Program-made: the position numbers and the translations under genes
Origin: Site-B1 sp963722665
GTDB lineage: Bacteria; Bacteroidota; Bacteroidia; Flavobacteriales; Flavobacteriaceae
Assembly: GCA_963722665.1 (NCBI GenBank)
Contig: CAVRNW010000010.1
Location: 1 to 64,000 of the forward strand
Direction of reading: 5' to 3'
Length of the DNA: 64,000 nucleotides
Part shown: piece by piece, positions 57,985 through 64,000 of the stretch
Numbering within the stretch: position 1 is the stretch's first letter
Layout: the number at the start of each line of letters is the position of its first letter
The notes under the pieces: model-generated
What the model saw: the letters and a program-made list of their open reading frames with translations, nothing else
Databases searched by the model: none
Told to the model about the DNA's origin: nothing

Positions 57985-58545
57985 CTATTCAATAACGGCA
58001 CCACAAGTGACTCGCCCACCGGCAGCTCCTGTAGGTTGTGTTACAAAATCGTCGGTTCCTTCATGAACAATTACTGCTTTACCCACAATATCTTTATTGG
58101 GGTCACCACATCCAATACACCATTGGTCTGTTGCAAAAGTAATAGTCCCATTACCGTTTTGATCGGCTTCAAAATTTCCTATATCTCCTTTATGATAACC
58201 TTCAGATGCGCCCCATTTTCCGTGAGGTGCAGACGTTGGATTCCAGTGTCCTCCTGTTGATGTACCATCATCAGCAGAGCAATCGGCTTTTTCGTGTAAG
58301 TGTATGGCATGAGACCCTGGAGTAAGGCCACTCATTATTGCGGTCATTGAAACAGTTCCATTCTCATCAGTAAATACTACGTTTCCTGATACGTTAGAAT
58401 TGCTCTTAGGATCCAATTTTATTTTTATTTTTTTGACTTCAACTGATACTGTTTCTTCAACTTTTTTATTTTCTTCTTTTTTTTCGTTTTTACATCCAGT
58501 AATAAAAATGGTGCAAATGGCCAATGCCAGTATTGATTTTTTCAT
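57985..58545 (-). CDS. sodC: Periplasmic/outer-surface Cu/Zn superoxide dismutase, lipoprotein
   Basis: Intact, 186 residues from ATG 58545 (MKKSILALAICTIFITGCKN); an upstream ATG at 58593 would spoil the signal peptide. Lipobox FITGC gives a lipid-anchored protein. SodC motifs follow: SHAIHLHEKADCSADDGTSTGGHW (copper ligands and disulfide Cys), HGKWG, HKGDIGNFEAD and GKAVIVHEGTDDF; GGRVTCGAVIE contains the second disulfide Cys and terminal Arg. It dismutates superoxide outside the cytoplasm. It may support survival at oxic-anoxic interfaces together with the cbb3 oxidase. The 190-base gap upstream has no gene. Confidence 0.93.
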   Translation of the reverse strand: MKKSILALAICTIFITGCKNEKKEENKKVEETVSVEVKKIKIKLDPKSNSNVSGNVVFTDENGTVSMTAIMSGLTPGSHAIHLHEKADCSADDGTSTGGHWNPTSAPHGKWGASEGYHKGDIGNFEADQNGNGTITFATDQWCIGCGDPNKDIVGKAVIVHEGTDDFVTQPTGAAGGRVTCGAVIE

Positions 58546-58706
58546 AATGTTATTATTATTAAACTTTTTAAAGCTCCAAATTAAATATTTCATCCAATTT
58601 ACTAATAATTTTCTATTAATACTTTACTATTTATAATTTATCTAAAACAACTAATTCATGTAATTATCTGATGATAAAAATCATGTGGCTTAAATTTATT
58701 TTTAAG

Positions 58707-58714
58707 TAAATTTG
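58707..58714 (+). promoter_or_regulatory. Perfect -7 box upstream of the universal stress protein gene
   Basis: TAAATTTG, a perfect match to TAnnTTTG, lies 69 bases before the start at 58784. No good -33 TTTG is seen at the usual distance, so this is only a partial promoter. Confidence 0.3.
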
Positions 58715-58783
58715 AATCTCAGAGCTCTACTAGATTTATCATAATTTAGGTAATTGAATCTTATTTTAACTTAAAACCAACAA

Positions 58784-59617
58784 ATGGAAAAAATAATCGT
58801 ACCTATTGATTTTTCAAAACATTCGGAGTATGCTCTGGAGGTAGCTGCAGGAATAGCAAAAAAGACAAATTCGGAACTATTGGTTTTACATATGCTCGAA
58901 TTAGCAACAGGTCTGCTCACAAAATCAAGTAGTCAACATCAAACAACCTCAATATTTTTATTAAAAATTGCAGAAGCCAAGTTTGATGAGTTTTTACAAA
59001 AGGATTATCTGGAAGGATTAAAAATTACTCCTATTGTTAAACACTTTAAGGTTTTTAGTGAGGTCAATGACGTAGCAATGGAGCATGATGCAAGTTTGGT
59101 TGTTATGGGATCACATGGTACAAGTGGTTCCAGAGATATTTTCATTGGGTCCAATACAGAAAAGGTGGTTAGGAACTCAGATGTTCCGGTTTTAGTGGTG
59201 AAAAACAGAATATCAGATTTAAAGTTGGATGAAGTCGTTTTTGCTTGCGATTTTAAATATGAAAATATTCGTCCTTATTTAAATGCAACAAAATTATTTA
59301 AAGCATTTGATTCAACCATTAATTTATTATACGTGAATTTACCTAATGAGAATTTTAGAAGTTCGACGGAAATAGATTCCAGAGTTGCCGACTTTTTAAT
59401 GAAAGCAGATGGTAATCTGGACAACATGAAAAATGTACACTATCAAGCCGACTATAGTGTGGAAAGAGGAATTATAAATTTCTCCAATAAAGTAGGAGCC
59501 GATATTATTGCTATCCCAACTCATGGAAGAAAGGGTATCGCACATTTCTTTACTGGAAGTGTAGGTGAGGATGTTGCTAATCATTCGGCACTGCCGGTGA
59601 TTACATTTAAAATTTGA
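58784..59617 (+). CDS. Universal stress protein with two UspA domains
   Basis: Intact, 277 residues. Two tandem UspA folds: first (1-145) with MEKIIVPIDFSKHSEYALEVA and the ATP-site VVMGSHGTSGSRDIFIGSNTEKVVRNSDVPVLVV; second (about 150-277) with IIAIPTHGRKGIAHFFTGSVGEDVANHSALPVITF. Both G-x2-G-x9-G(S/T) sites look intact. Cytoplasmic; stress and persistence roles are known for the family, the exact function unknown. It is convergent with the cbb3 operon, with a shared terminator. Confidence 0.92.
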   Translation: MEKIIVPIDFSKHSEYALEVAAGIAKKTNSELLVLHMLELATGLLTKSSSQHQTTSIFLLKIAEAKFDEFLQKDYLEGLKITPIVKHFKVFSEVNDVAMEHDASLVVMGSHGTSGSRDIFIGSNTEKVVRNSDVPVLVVKNRISDLKLDEVVFACDFKYENIRPYLNATKLFKAFDSTINLLYVNLPNENFRSSTEIDSRVADFLMKADGNLDNMKNVHYQADYSVERGIINFSNKVGADIIAIPTHGRKGIAHFFTGSVGEDVANHSALPVITFKI

Positions 59618-59650
59618 TAGTTTATAGTTAATTGATAAATTGGTTGATTG

Positions 59651-59684
59651 AAAAAAGGGAATTGCAAAAACAATTCTCTTTTTT
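59651..59684. terminator. Bidirectional terminator between the stress protein gene and the cbb3 operon
   Basis: A 14-base arm 59651-59664 (A-run, GGGAATTG) pairs with 59671-59684 (CAATTCTC, T-run) with one G-T pair and a six-base loop. Terminates the + strand gene and, in reverse, the operon ending at 59683. Confidence 0.85.
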
Positions 59685-60393
59685 ATTTGGGATCAACACA
59701 TTCCATTTTACTCGATGCCATTTCAGATACAGGAGCTGGAGAGATATAAGGTATTCCCAGACCAAGTCCCCTTAAAACAAAAAGTAGCCCTATTATAACA
59801 ACAAATAGCGGAATCGCTTTTTGAATTTTATTTCTTACTACACCGCTTAAAAACCTGCTAAAATAAATTGCCGTGGTCATTAATGGAATTGTGCCTAATC
59901 CAAATACGAACATATATAAGCTGCCTTTTAAGGCACTACCGGCAGCTATTGCAGCGAACAGTGCCATGTAAACCAATCCGCAAGGTAGAAATCCGTTCAG
60001 AAAACCAATAGTTAAAAAGGTGTCCGGTGATTTTTTCTTTAGTTCTTTACCCAAAGCCGATTTAACTTTTGAAATGAAACGGTAAATGGGCTTTGAAAAA
60101 TTATATTTATTAAATGTTTGATAAGGTATTAAAACTGCAACGATCATAATTAGGCCTATTACAATTGATAGTTGTTGCTGCAATCCAAATATATAAAGTC
60201 CTTTGCCCACCAGGCCAAAAACCAAACCAATTAAACTGTAGGTAAGCAGTCTGCCAAAGTGGTATAGAGAAATTTGGATAACCTTTTTAAATGAATTTTT
60301 CCGATCAACCGGTAACATAAAAGCAATGGGGCCGCACATTCCAACGCAATGAAAGCTTCCTAATAGACCTAAAACCAGAGCGGATAAAAGCAT
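59683..60393 (-). CDS. Sulfite exporter TauE/SafE-like (CcoH-adjacent) membrane protein
   Basis: Intact, 236 residues with about six helices. The N-terminal LLGSFHCVGMCGPIAFMLP carries the H-C-x-G-M-C motif of the DsbD/TauE-SafE-like transmembrane proteins found at the end of cbb3 operons. LNGFLPCGLVYMALFAA is the second Cys motif. The pair of Cys motifs suggests metal (copper) or thiol chemistry in oxidase assembly, by analogy. Four bases after the FixH-like gene; last gene of the operon. Confidence 0.82.
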   Translation of the reverse strand: MLLSALVLGLLGSFHCVGMCGPIAFMLPVDRKNSFKKVIQISLYHFGRLLTYSLIGLVFGLVGKGLYIFGLQQQLSIVIGLIMIVAVLIPYQTFNKYNFSKPIYRFISKVKSALGKELKKKSPDTFLTIGFLNGFLPCGLVYMALFAAIAAGSALKGSLYMFVFGLGTIPLMTTAIYFSRFLSGVVRNKIQKAIPLFVVIIGLLFVLRGLGLGIPYISPAPVSEMASSKMECVDPK

Positions 60394-60397
60394 ATTT

Positions 60398-60844
60398 TCA
60401 ATATACTATTGATTTCTTAAGTAAGTAAGATTTACCTTGATATTCCCAATCGATTTTAAGGTTCCACCGACCATCTAACAATTGAGATTTTGGTATGAGC
60501 ATTTCGTGATTAGATAAAGAAATAGTTGTGTCTGAATCTAATTCTTTATTAGATGGCCTGTAGAGGTAGACTTTACCGTTTATTTGTGAGTAATCCAGCC
60601 CTTCAGGAAAACTAATAACCATTCCATCAATAGTTTTGGCCCAGGTCACATTTTGGTTCAAAGCTTTAGAATTGGATTCCTTATCTATTTCCTTTTGATG
60701 GAGCAGTTCTTCTTTATAATAGTCTTCTGTTACCAGATCGTGTTCGTATTTTTTATTTGTGCTCATGTTAATAACGAAATACATGATGAATGTTATAAAA
60801 GCTGCAAATGCGATAACGATTCCAGTTCCCCAATTGATCTTCAT
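60398..60844 (-). CDS. ccoH: FixH/CcoH family cbb3 oxidase assembly protein
   Basis: Intact, 148 residues. One N-terminal helix (WGTGIVIAFAAFITFIMYFV) is followed by YYKEELLHQKEIDKESNSKAL and a periplasmic Ig-like part (WNLKIDWEYQGKSYLLKKSIVY). This is the FixH layout, involved in maturation of cbb3 oxidase in the cytoplasmic membrane. It lies 12 bases after ccoG and four bases before the next gene in the same operon. Confidence 0.87.
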   Translation of the reverse strand: MKINWGTGIVIAFAAFITFIMYFVINMSTNKKYEHDLVTEDYYKEELLHQKEIDKESNSKALNQNVTWAKTIDGMVISFPEGLDYSQINGKVYLYRPSNKELDSDTTISLSNHEMLIPKSQLLDGRWNLKIDWEYQGKSYLLKKSIVY

Positions 60845-60856
60845 AAATATTTTATT

Positions 60857-62278
60857 TTAATTATAACTTCTTGGTCCTAAAAAGCTTACAGTAGTTGTTT
60901 CTATTAATTTATCACCACTGTAAACAGCAATCTCCAATTTATTTCTGTCTCCGGTCAAGGCCGAATTATTTATTTCAATGAACAAAGTGCCTTCAGCTAA
61001 TCCTTGTTCAGGTACTACAAAACTGTCTTCTGAAACCAATTTAATTGTTCCTTTATGTGATGTTAACTTAAAGGTTACATTAATTATATCTTCAGTTGTT
61101 TTATTGACCAGTTTATAGGTATAGACATTGCTAATGATATTATTATCTTTGTGCTCATATAATTGTCCCGGCAATCTTAATACCCGTGCCTCTACATCAT
61201 TTCTCAAAAATAACATACTGGTCAATACTCCTGTCAAAATGATCAATACCACAATATAACCAATTATTCTTGCAGTAAATTTGAAAGGCTCTTTCTTTAT
61301 AATATTATCTTCACTGGCATATCTTATCAATCCCAAAGGTAAACCTACTTTTTCCATGATATCGTCACACTCATCAATACAAGCTGTGCAGTTTATGCAT
61401 TCCAGTTGTGTTCCATTTCTTATATCGATATTTGTTGGACAAACATGAACGCACTGTTTACAGTCAATACAATCACCATATCCCAATTCTTCTCTATTCT
61501 CATTATTGCGCCATTTCTTTCTGCCGTTAACACTTTCACCTCGTTTATGGTCATATGCTACTACAATGGATTTTGTATCCAAAAGTACACCTTGCAATCT
61601 CCCATAAGGACAGGCTATGATGCAGACCTGTTCCCTAAATGAATTAAAAATAAAAAAGAAAATGGCTGTAAATATTATTAATGGAAACAGTGTGCCCAAA
61701 TGCTGTGAAGGGCCATCTGTTATGTATTGAGCTAATTTGTCACTACCAATGAGATAGGCTAAAAACACATTGGATATTAAAAATGAAATAATAAGAAATA
61801 GTGTCCATTTTAACAGTCTTTTTCTAATTTTTTCTGCACCCCAAGCCTGTCTATCGAGTTTCATTTGTTTAGGTCTGTCTCCATCTATCCAGAATTCGAT
61901 TCTTCGGAAAACCATTTCCATAAAAATAGTTTGAGGACAGATCCATCCGCAGAATATTCTGCCAAATACCACTGTAAATAATGTGATGAAAATGACACCA
62001 ATGATCATGGATATCACAAATAAATGGAAGTCTTGAGGCCAAAACGGATAACTAAAAATATTAAAACGCCTTTCAAGGACGTTGAATAATAAAAATTGAT
62101 TACCGTTAATTTTAATAAAAGGGGAAGCTATTAAGAATGCAAGTAGAACATAGCTTACTAACTTTCTGTATTTATAAAATTTCCCACTTGGTTTTTTAGG
62201 ATAAACCCAAGCCCTTTTACCTTCTTTATCTATTGTACCAATCGAATCCCGAAAAGATTCATTTGAAGGTGCTTCCAA
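60857..62278 (-). CDS. ccoG: Cytochrome c oxidase accessory protein CcoG (RdxA-like)
   Basis: Intact, 473 residues. Membrane helices flank the redox motifs FGRIFCGWICPQTIFMEMVFRR and the ferredoxin cysteines in YGDCIDCKQCVHVCPTN and LECINCTACIDECD (two 4Fe-4S clusters). The C-terminal about 120 residues are a periplasmic FixG-like Ig-fold domain. CcoG is a copper-reducing or maturation factor of cbb3 oxidase. It sits between ccoP and ccoH, as is usual. Confidence 0.94.
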   Translation of the reverse strand: MEAPSNESFRDSIGTIDKEGKRAWVYPKKPSGKFYKYRKLVSYVLLAFLIASPFIKINGNQFLLFNVLERRFNIFSYPFWPQDFHLFVISMIIGVIFITLFTVVFGRIFCGWICPQTIFMEMVFRRIEFWIDGDRPKQMKLDRQAWGAEKIRKRLLKWTLFLIISFLISNVFLAYLIGSDKLAQYITDGPSQHLGTLFPLIIFTAIFFFIFNSFREQVCIIACPYGRLQGVLLDTKSIVVAYDHKRGESVNGRKKWRNNENREELGYGDCIDCKQCVHVCPTNIDIRNGTQLECINCTACIDECDDIMEKVGLPLGLIRYASEDNIIKKEPFKFTARIIGYIVVLIILTGVLTSMLFLRNDVEARVLRLPGQLYEHKDNNIISNVYTYKLVNKTTEDIINVTFKLTSHKGTIKLVSEDSFVVPEQGLAEGTLFIEINNSALTGDRNKLEIAVYSGDKLIETTTVSFLGPRSYN

Positions 62279-62297
62279 TGTCTAAGATTTTAAAAAT

Positions 62298-63248
62298 TTA
62301 ATTCATAGCTACAGAAGTACTGTCTGTTACAGTTTCGTTGGAATCAGGTTGGGTTGATTGATCGGTTGGTTGTTCTTGTTTATCTGGATCTATCCAAATA
62401 TCTCCTTCAGCAGCCTTAGGATTAGCTGGTGTAGTGCCTTGAAATGAAAGTACATAACTTGCAACTTGCGCCATTTCCAAAGGTTTTAGAGTTGCTTTCC
62501 AGGATATCATTCCTTTTCCGTCTCTACCTCCCTCAACAAGGGTTCTAAAAACGTTTTTAATGCCACCTCCCAGGATCCAGTGGTTATCAGTTAAGTTTGG
62601 TCCAATACCACCTCCACCGTCGGCCATATGGCAAGCAACACAGTTTGTTTCAAAAATGCTTTTTCCTGCAGACAGATCAGAGGCATCTGTAAGCAAAGTT
62701 ACAGTATTGATATCCACTAAATCCTTTGCATTTTTTTTGTATTCTTCTATATCTAGTTGGGCTTGAGCCATTTCCATTTCAAATTCTTTTGCTTGATCCG
62801 GACCTTCAAAAATGTGATATCGAACTAAATATACAGCCGCGAAAATAATTGAAGCATAAAAAGAATACAACCACCAGGGTGGCAATGAATTATCCAGCTC
62901 TTTAATACCATCGTAGTTGTGGTCGAGAATGATCTCTCCTTCTTCTTCAATTGGTTTTGATCCAATTAATTTTTTGTATGTGTTCATGATCCAGTTAGAG
63001 CGCTTTTTCTCTTGCAGGAATCTTGCTTTTGCTTTTTCGTCCAGGCTTTGAAGCATCACATTCTCGAGTGCTCCAAGTATAGCTTCAATACCGATTAATA
63101 ACAATAGAACTAAAAGTAAAAACAATATAACAGCCGGATGTTTTATAAATGCTGGTTGATCTCCAGACTCAATAAAATATTCTACAAGGCCAAAGATTAC
63201 AAAAAATATAACGGGCACTCTAACATATGATGGAATCGAATTTCTCAT
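62298..63248 (-). CDS. ccoP: cbb3-type cytochrome c oxidase subunit CcoP (monoheme form)
   Basis: Intact, 316 residues. Two N-terminal helices are followed by HNYDGIKELDNSLPPWWLYSFYASIIFAAVYLVRYH, the CcoP N-terminal domain. One cytochrome c domain carries CVACH (heme site) and GPNLTDNHWILGG, and KGMISWK supplies the axial Met. Proteobacterial CcoP carries two hemes; only one CxxCH is present here. The C-terminal tail is Asp/Gln/Thr-rich. ATG overlaps the ccoQ stop as ATGA. It passes electrons to the catalytic subunit. Confidence 0.93.
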   Translation of the reverse strand: MRNSIPSYVRVPVIFFVIFGLVEYFIESGDQPAFIKHPAVILFLLLVLLLLIGIEAILGALENVMLQSLDEKAKARFLQEKKRSNWIMNTYKKLIGSKPIEEEGEIILDHNYDGIKELDNSLPPWWLYSFYASIIFAAVYLVRYHIFEGPDQAKEFEMEMAQAQLDIEEYKKNAKDLVDINTVTLLTDASDLSAGKSIFETNCVACHMADGGGGIGPNLTDNHWILGGGIKNVFRTLVEGGRDGKGMISWKATLKPLEMAQVASYVLSFQGTTPANPKAAEGDIWIDPDKQEQPTDQSTQPDSNETVTDSTSVAMN

Positions 63249-63433
63249 AATGAATTATCTTGATTTTGATTGTCTAATGGTAAATTACTAACAGTATCTA
63301 TATATTCTTTTTTGGCAGTATAGACCCACCAGAAAAGAACAATAAAGAATATAAAGAATATAAGTAAGGAAATAATAGGATAGATTTCAACACCTTCTAT
63401 ACTTTCCATATAATGTTTTACAAATTTTAGCAT
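63245..63433 (-). CDS. ccoQ: cbb3-type oxidase small subunit CcoQ
   Basis: Intact, 62 residues. One membrane helix (IISLLIFFIFFIVLFWWVYTA) and a short charged C-terminus (KKEYIDTVSNLPLDNQNQD), the usual CcoQ arrangement, between ccoNO and ccoP. Its start is seven bases after the end of the ccoNO gene and its stop overlaps ccoP. It stabilises the complex. Confidence 0.85.
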   Translation of the reverse strand: MLKFVKHYMESIEGVEIYPIISLLIFFIFFIVLFWWVYTAKKEYIDTVSNLPLDNQNQDNSL

Positions 63434-63440
63434 AACTAAA

Positions 63441-64000
63441 TTAATTTTGAACTGTAGACGGCTCTACATTTTTAACTTTAATATCTGTACCTAGTCGCTG
63501 TAAATAAGCTATCATAGCAACTATTTCTCTATTTCGCATTTCAATAAATTCCTCATTATTTTCGGCAGCATATGTCTTATTATTTTCATAGGCGCTTGCG
63601 AAATCAGGATCATTGTAAAGGTTCTTTTCAATTAAAGTTCCTTGTTCCATCATATTGTTTTGAGCATTCGCTATCTCTTCATCTGTATAAGGAACTCCTA
63701 ATTTAACCATAATTCTCATTTTTGCCTCCGTATCAGATTTATCCAATTCATTTTCAATTAACCATTGATAACGCGGCATTATAGAACCGGAAGACGTACT
63801 CTGTGGATCATAAAAATGGTTTAAATGCCAGTTATCTGAATACTTCCCACCAATTCTATGTAAATCTGGCCCCGTTCGTTTACTTCCCCACAAGAATGGA
63901 TGGTCGTATACATATTCTCCAGCCTTTGAATACTCTCCGTAACGTTCTACTTCACTTCTAAAAGGTCTAACCATTTGAGAGTGGCAGTTGTTGCAGCCTT
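63441..64000 (-). CDS. ccoNO: cbb3-type cytochrome c oxidase, C-terminal (CcoO) part, truncated at the right edge
   Basis: The visible part is the cytochrome c module of the O-subunit: CNNCH (63981-63995, heme attachment), SQMVRPFRSEVERYGEYS, RTGPDLHRIGGKY and MPRYQWL (axial Met). It continues off the window at 64000. In Bacteroidota CcoN and CcoO are commonly one fused polypeptide; the N part is outside the window, so fusion here is inferred, not seen. Catalytic core of a high-affinity, microaerobic terminal oxidase. Confidence 0.88.
   Translation of the reverse strand, partial: GCNNCHSQMVRPFRSEVERYGEYSKAGEYVYDHPFLWGSKRTGPDLHRIGGKYSDNWHLNHFYDPQSTSSGSIMPRYQWLIENELDKSDTEAKMRIMVKLGVPYTDEEIANAQNNMMEQGTLIEKNLYNDPDFASAYENNKTYAAENNEEFIEMRNREIVAMIAYLQRLGTDIKVKNVEPSTVQN

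Overview
The window looks like a chromosome segment of a member of the Bacteroidota, most likely a Flavobacteriaceae relative. It is AT-rich, has Bacteroidota-type -7 boxes (TAnnTTTG), and carries two giant cell-surface proteins with type B type IX secretion (T9SS) C-termini, a PorV-like T9SS protein, an Lnb-like lipoprotein acyltransferase, a YfiT-type bacillithiol transferase, and the cbb3 oxidase gene order ccoNO-Q-P-G-H. No rRNA, tRNA, CRISPR array, insertion sequence or prophage was seen. No gene-free stretch exceeds about 270 bases.

Layout. 1-16.9 kb (+): a capsule, O-antigen or exopolysaccharide locus. It holds a pyruvyl transferase, about eight glycosyltransferases, the sugar-modifying pair WecD/WecE, a multi-pass GT-C-like protein, a Wzy/ligase-type protein, and at the end the chain-initiating sugar-phosphate transferase. 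16.9-24 kb: Lnb-like protein, PorV2-like protein, PssA, DUF808 protein, LptB, AhpD-like protein, TatC and KdsD (envelope biogenesis). 24-30.7 kb: RecQ, a cyclophilin-FKBP fusion, an esterase, a TerB-like protein and UvrB. 30.7-39.1 kb (-): two T9SS type B proteins built from Cys/Asp-rich modules. 39.2-42.1 kb: an ABC-2 exporter and, divergent from it, an unrecognised protein with kinase-like motifs. 42.2-46.5 kb: pRiA4b-type protein, heme A synthase, CCA/poly(A) polymerase, TsaC-type enzyme and a methyltransferase. 46.5-51 kb: a lipopolysaccharide-core cluster (two GT2, Kdo-kinase-like, WaaE-like, GT9). 51-55.6 kb: DapD, RuvX, peptide deformylase, DUF5606, YfiT and an orphan histidine kinase. 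55.8-59.6 kb: lipoprotein, DUF1456, LETM1-like protein, Cu/Zn superoxide dismutase and a universal stress protein. 59.7-64 kb (-): the cbb3 oxidase operon, running off the right edge.

Sequence quality matters for reading this annotation. Many genes are broken by single-base indels, often in or next to homopolymers, and the pieces on each side still encode well-conserved protein. Breaks are dense from 1 to about 15.7 kb and in 36.9-39.1 kb, and sparse elsewhere. One break lies in lptB, which should be essential, so I think most are sequencing or assembly errors rather than decay. Convention: genes with at most one break are typed CDS. Genes with two or more are typed pseudogene because no intact frame exists as written; this does not claim that the organism has lost them.

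How the genes work together: most of the window builds or decorates the outer surface. Surface glycan synthesis, LPS core glycosylation, LPS export ATPase, Kdo precursor supply, lipoprotein acylation, T9SS and large T9SS cargo are all present. The remainder is DNA repair, translation housekeeping and microaerobic respiration. I did not find a clear new defence or mobile system. The most interesting unknowns are the kinase-like protein at 41.0-42.1 kb, the structured 182-base gap after it, and the modular adhesins.
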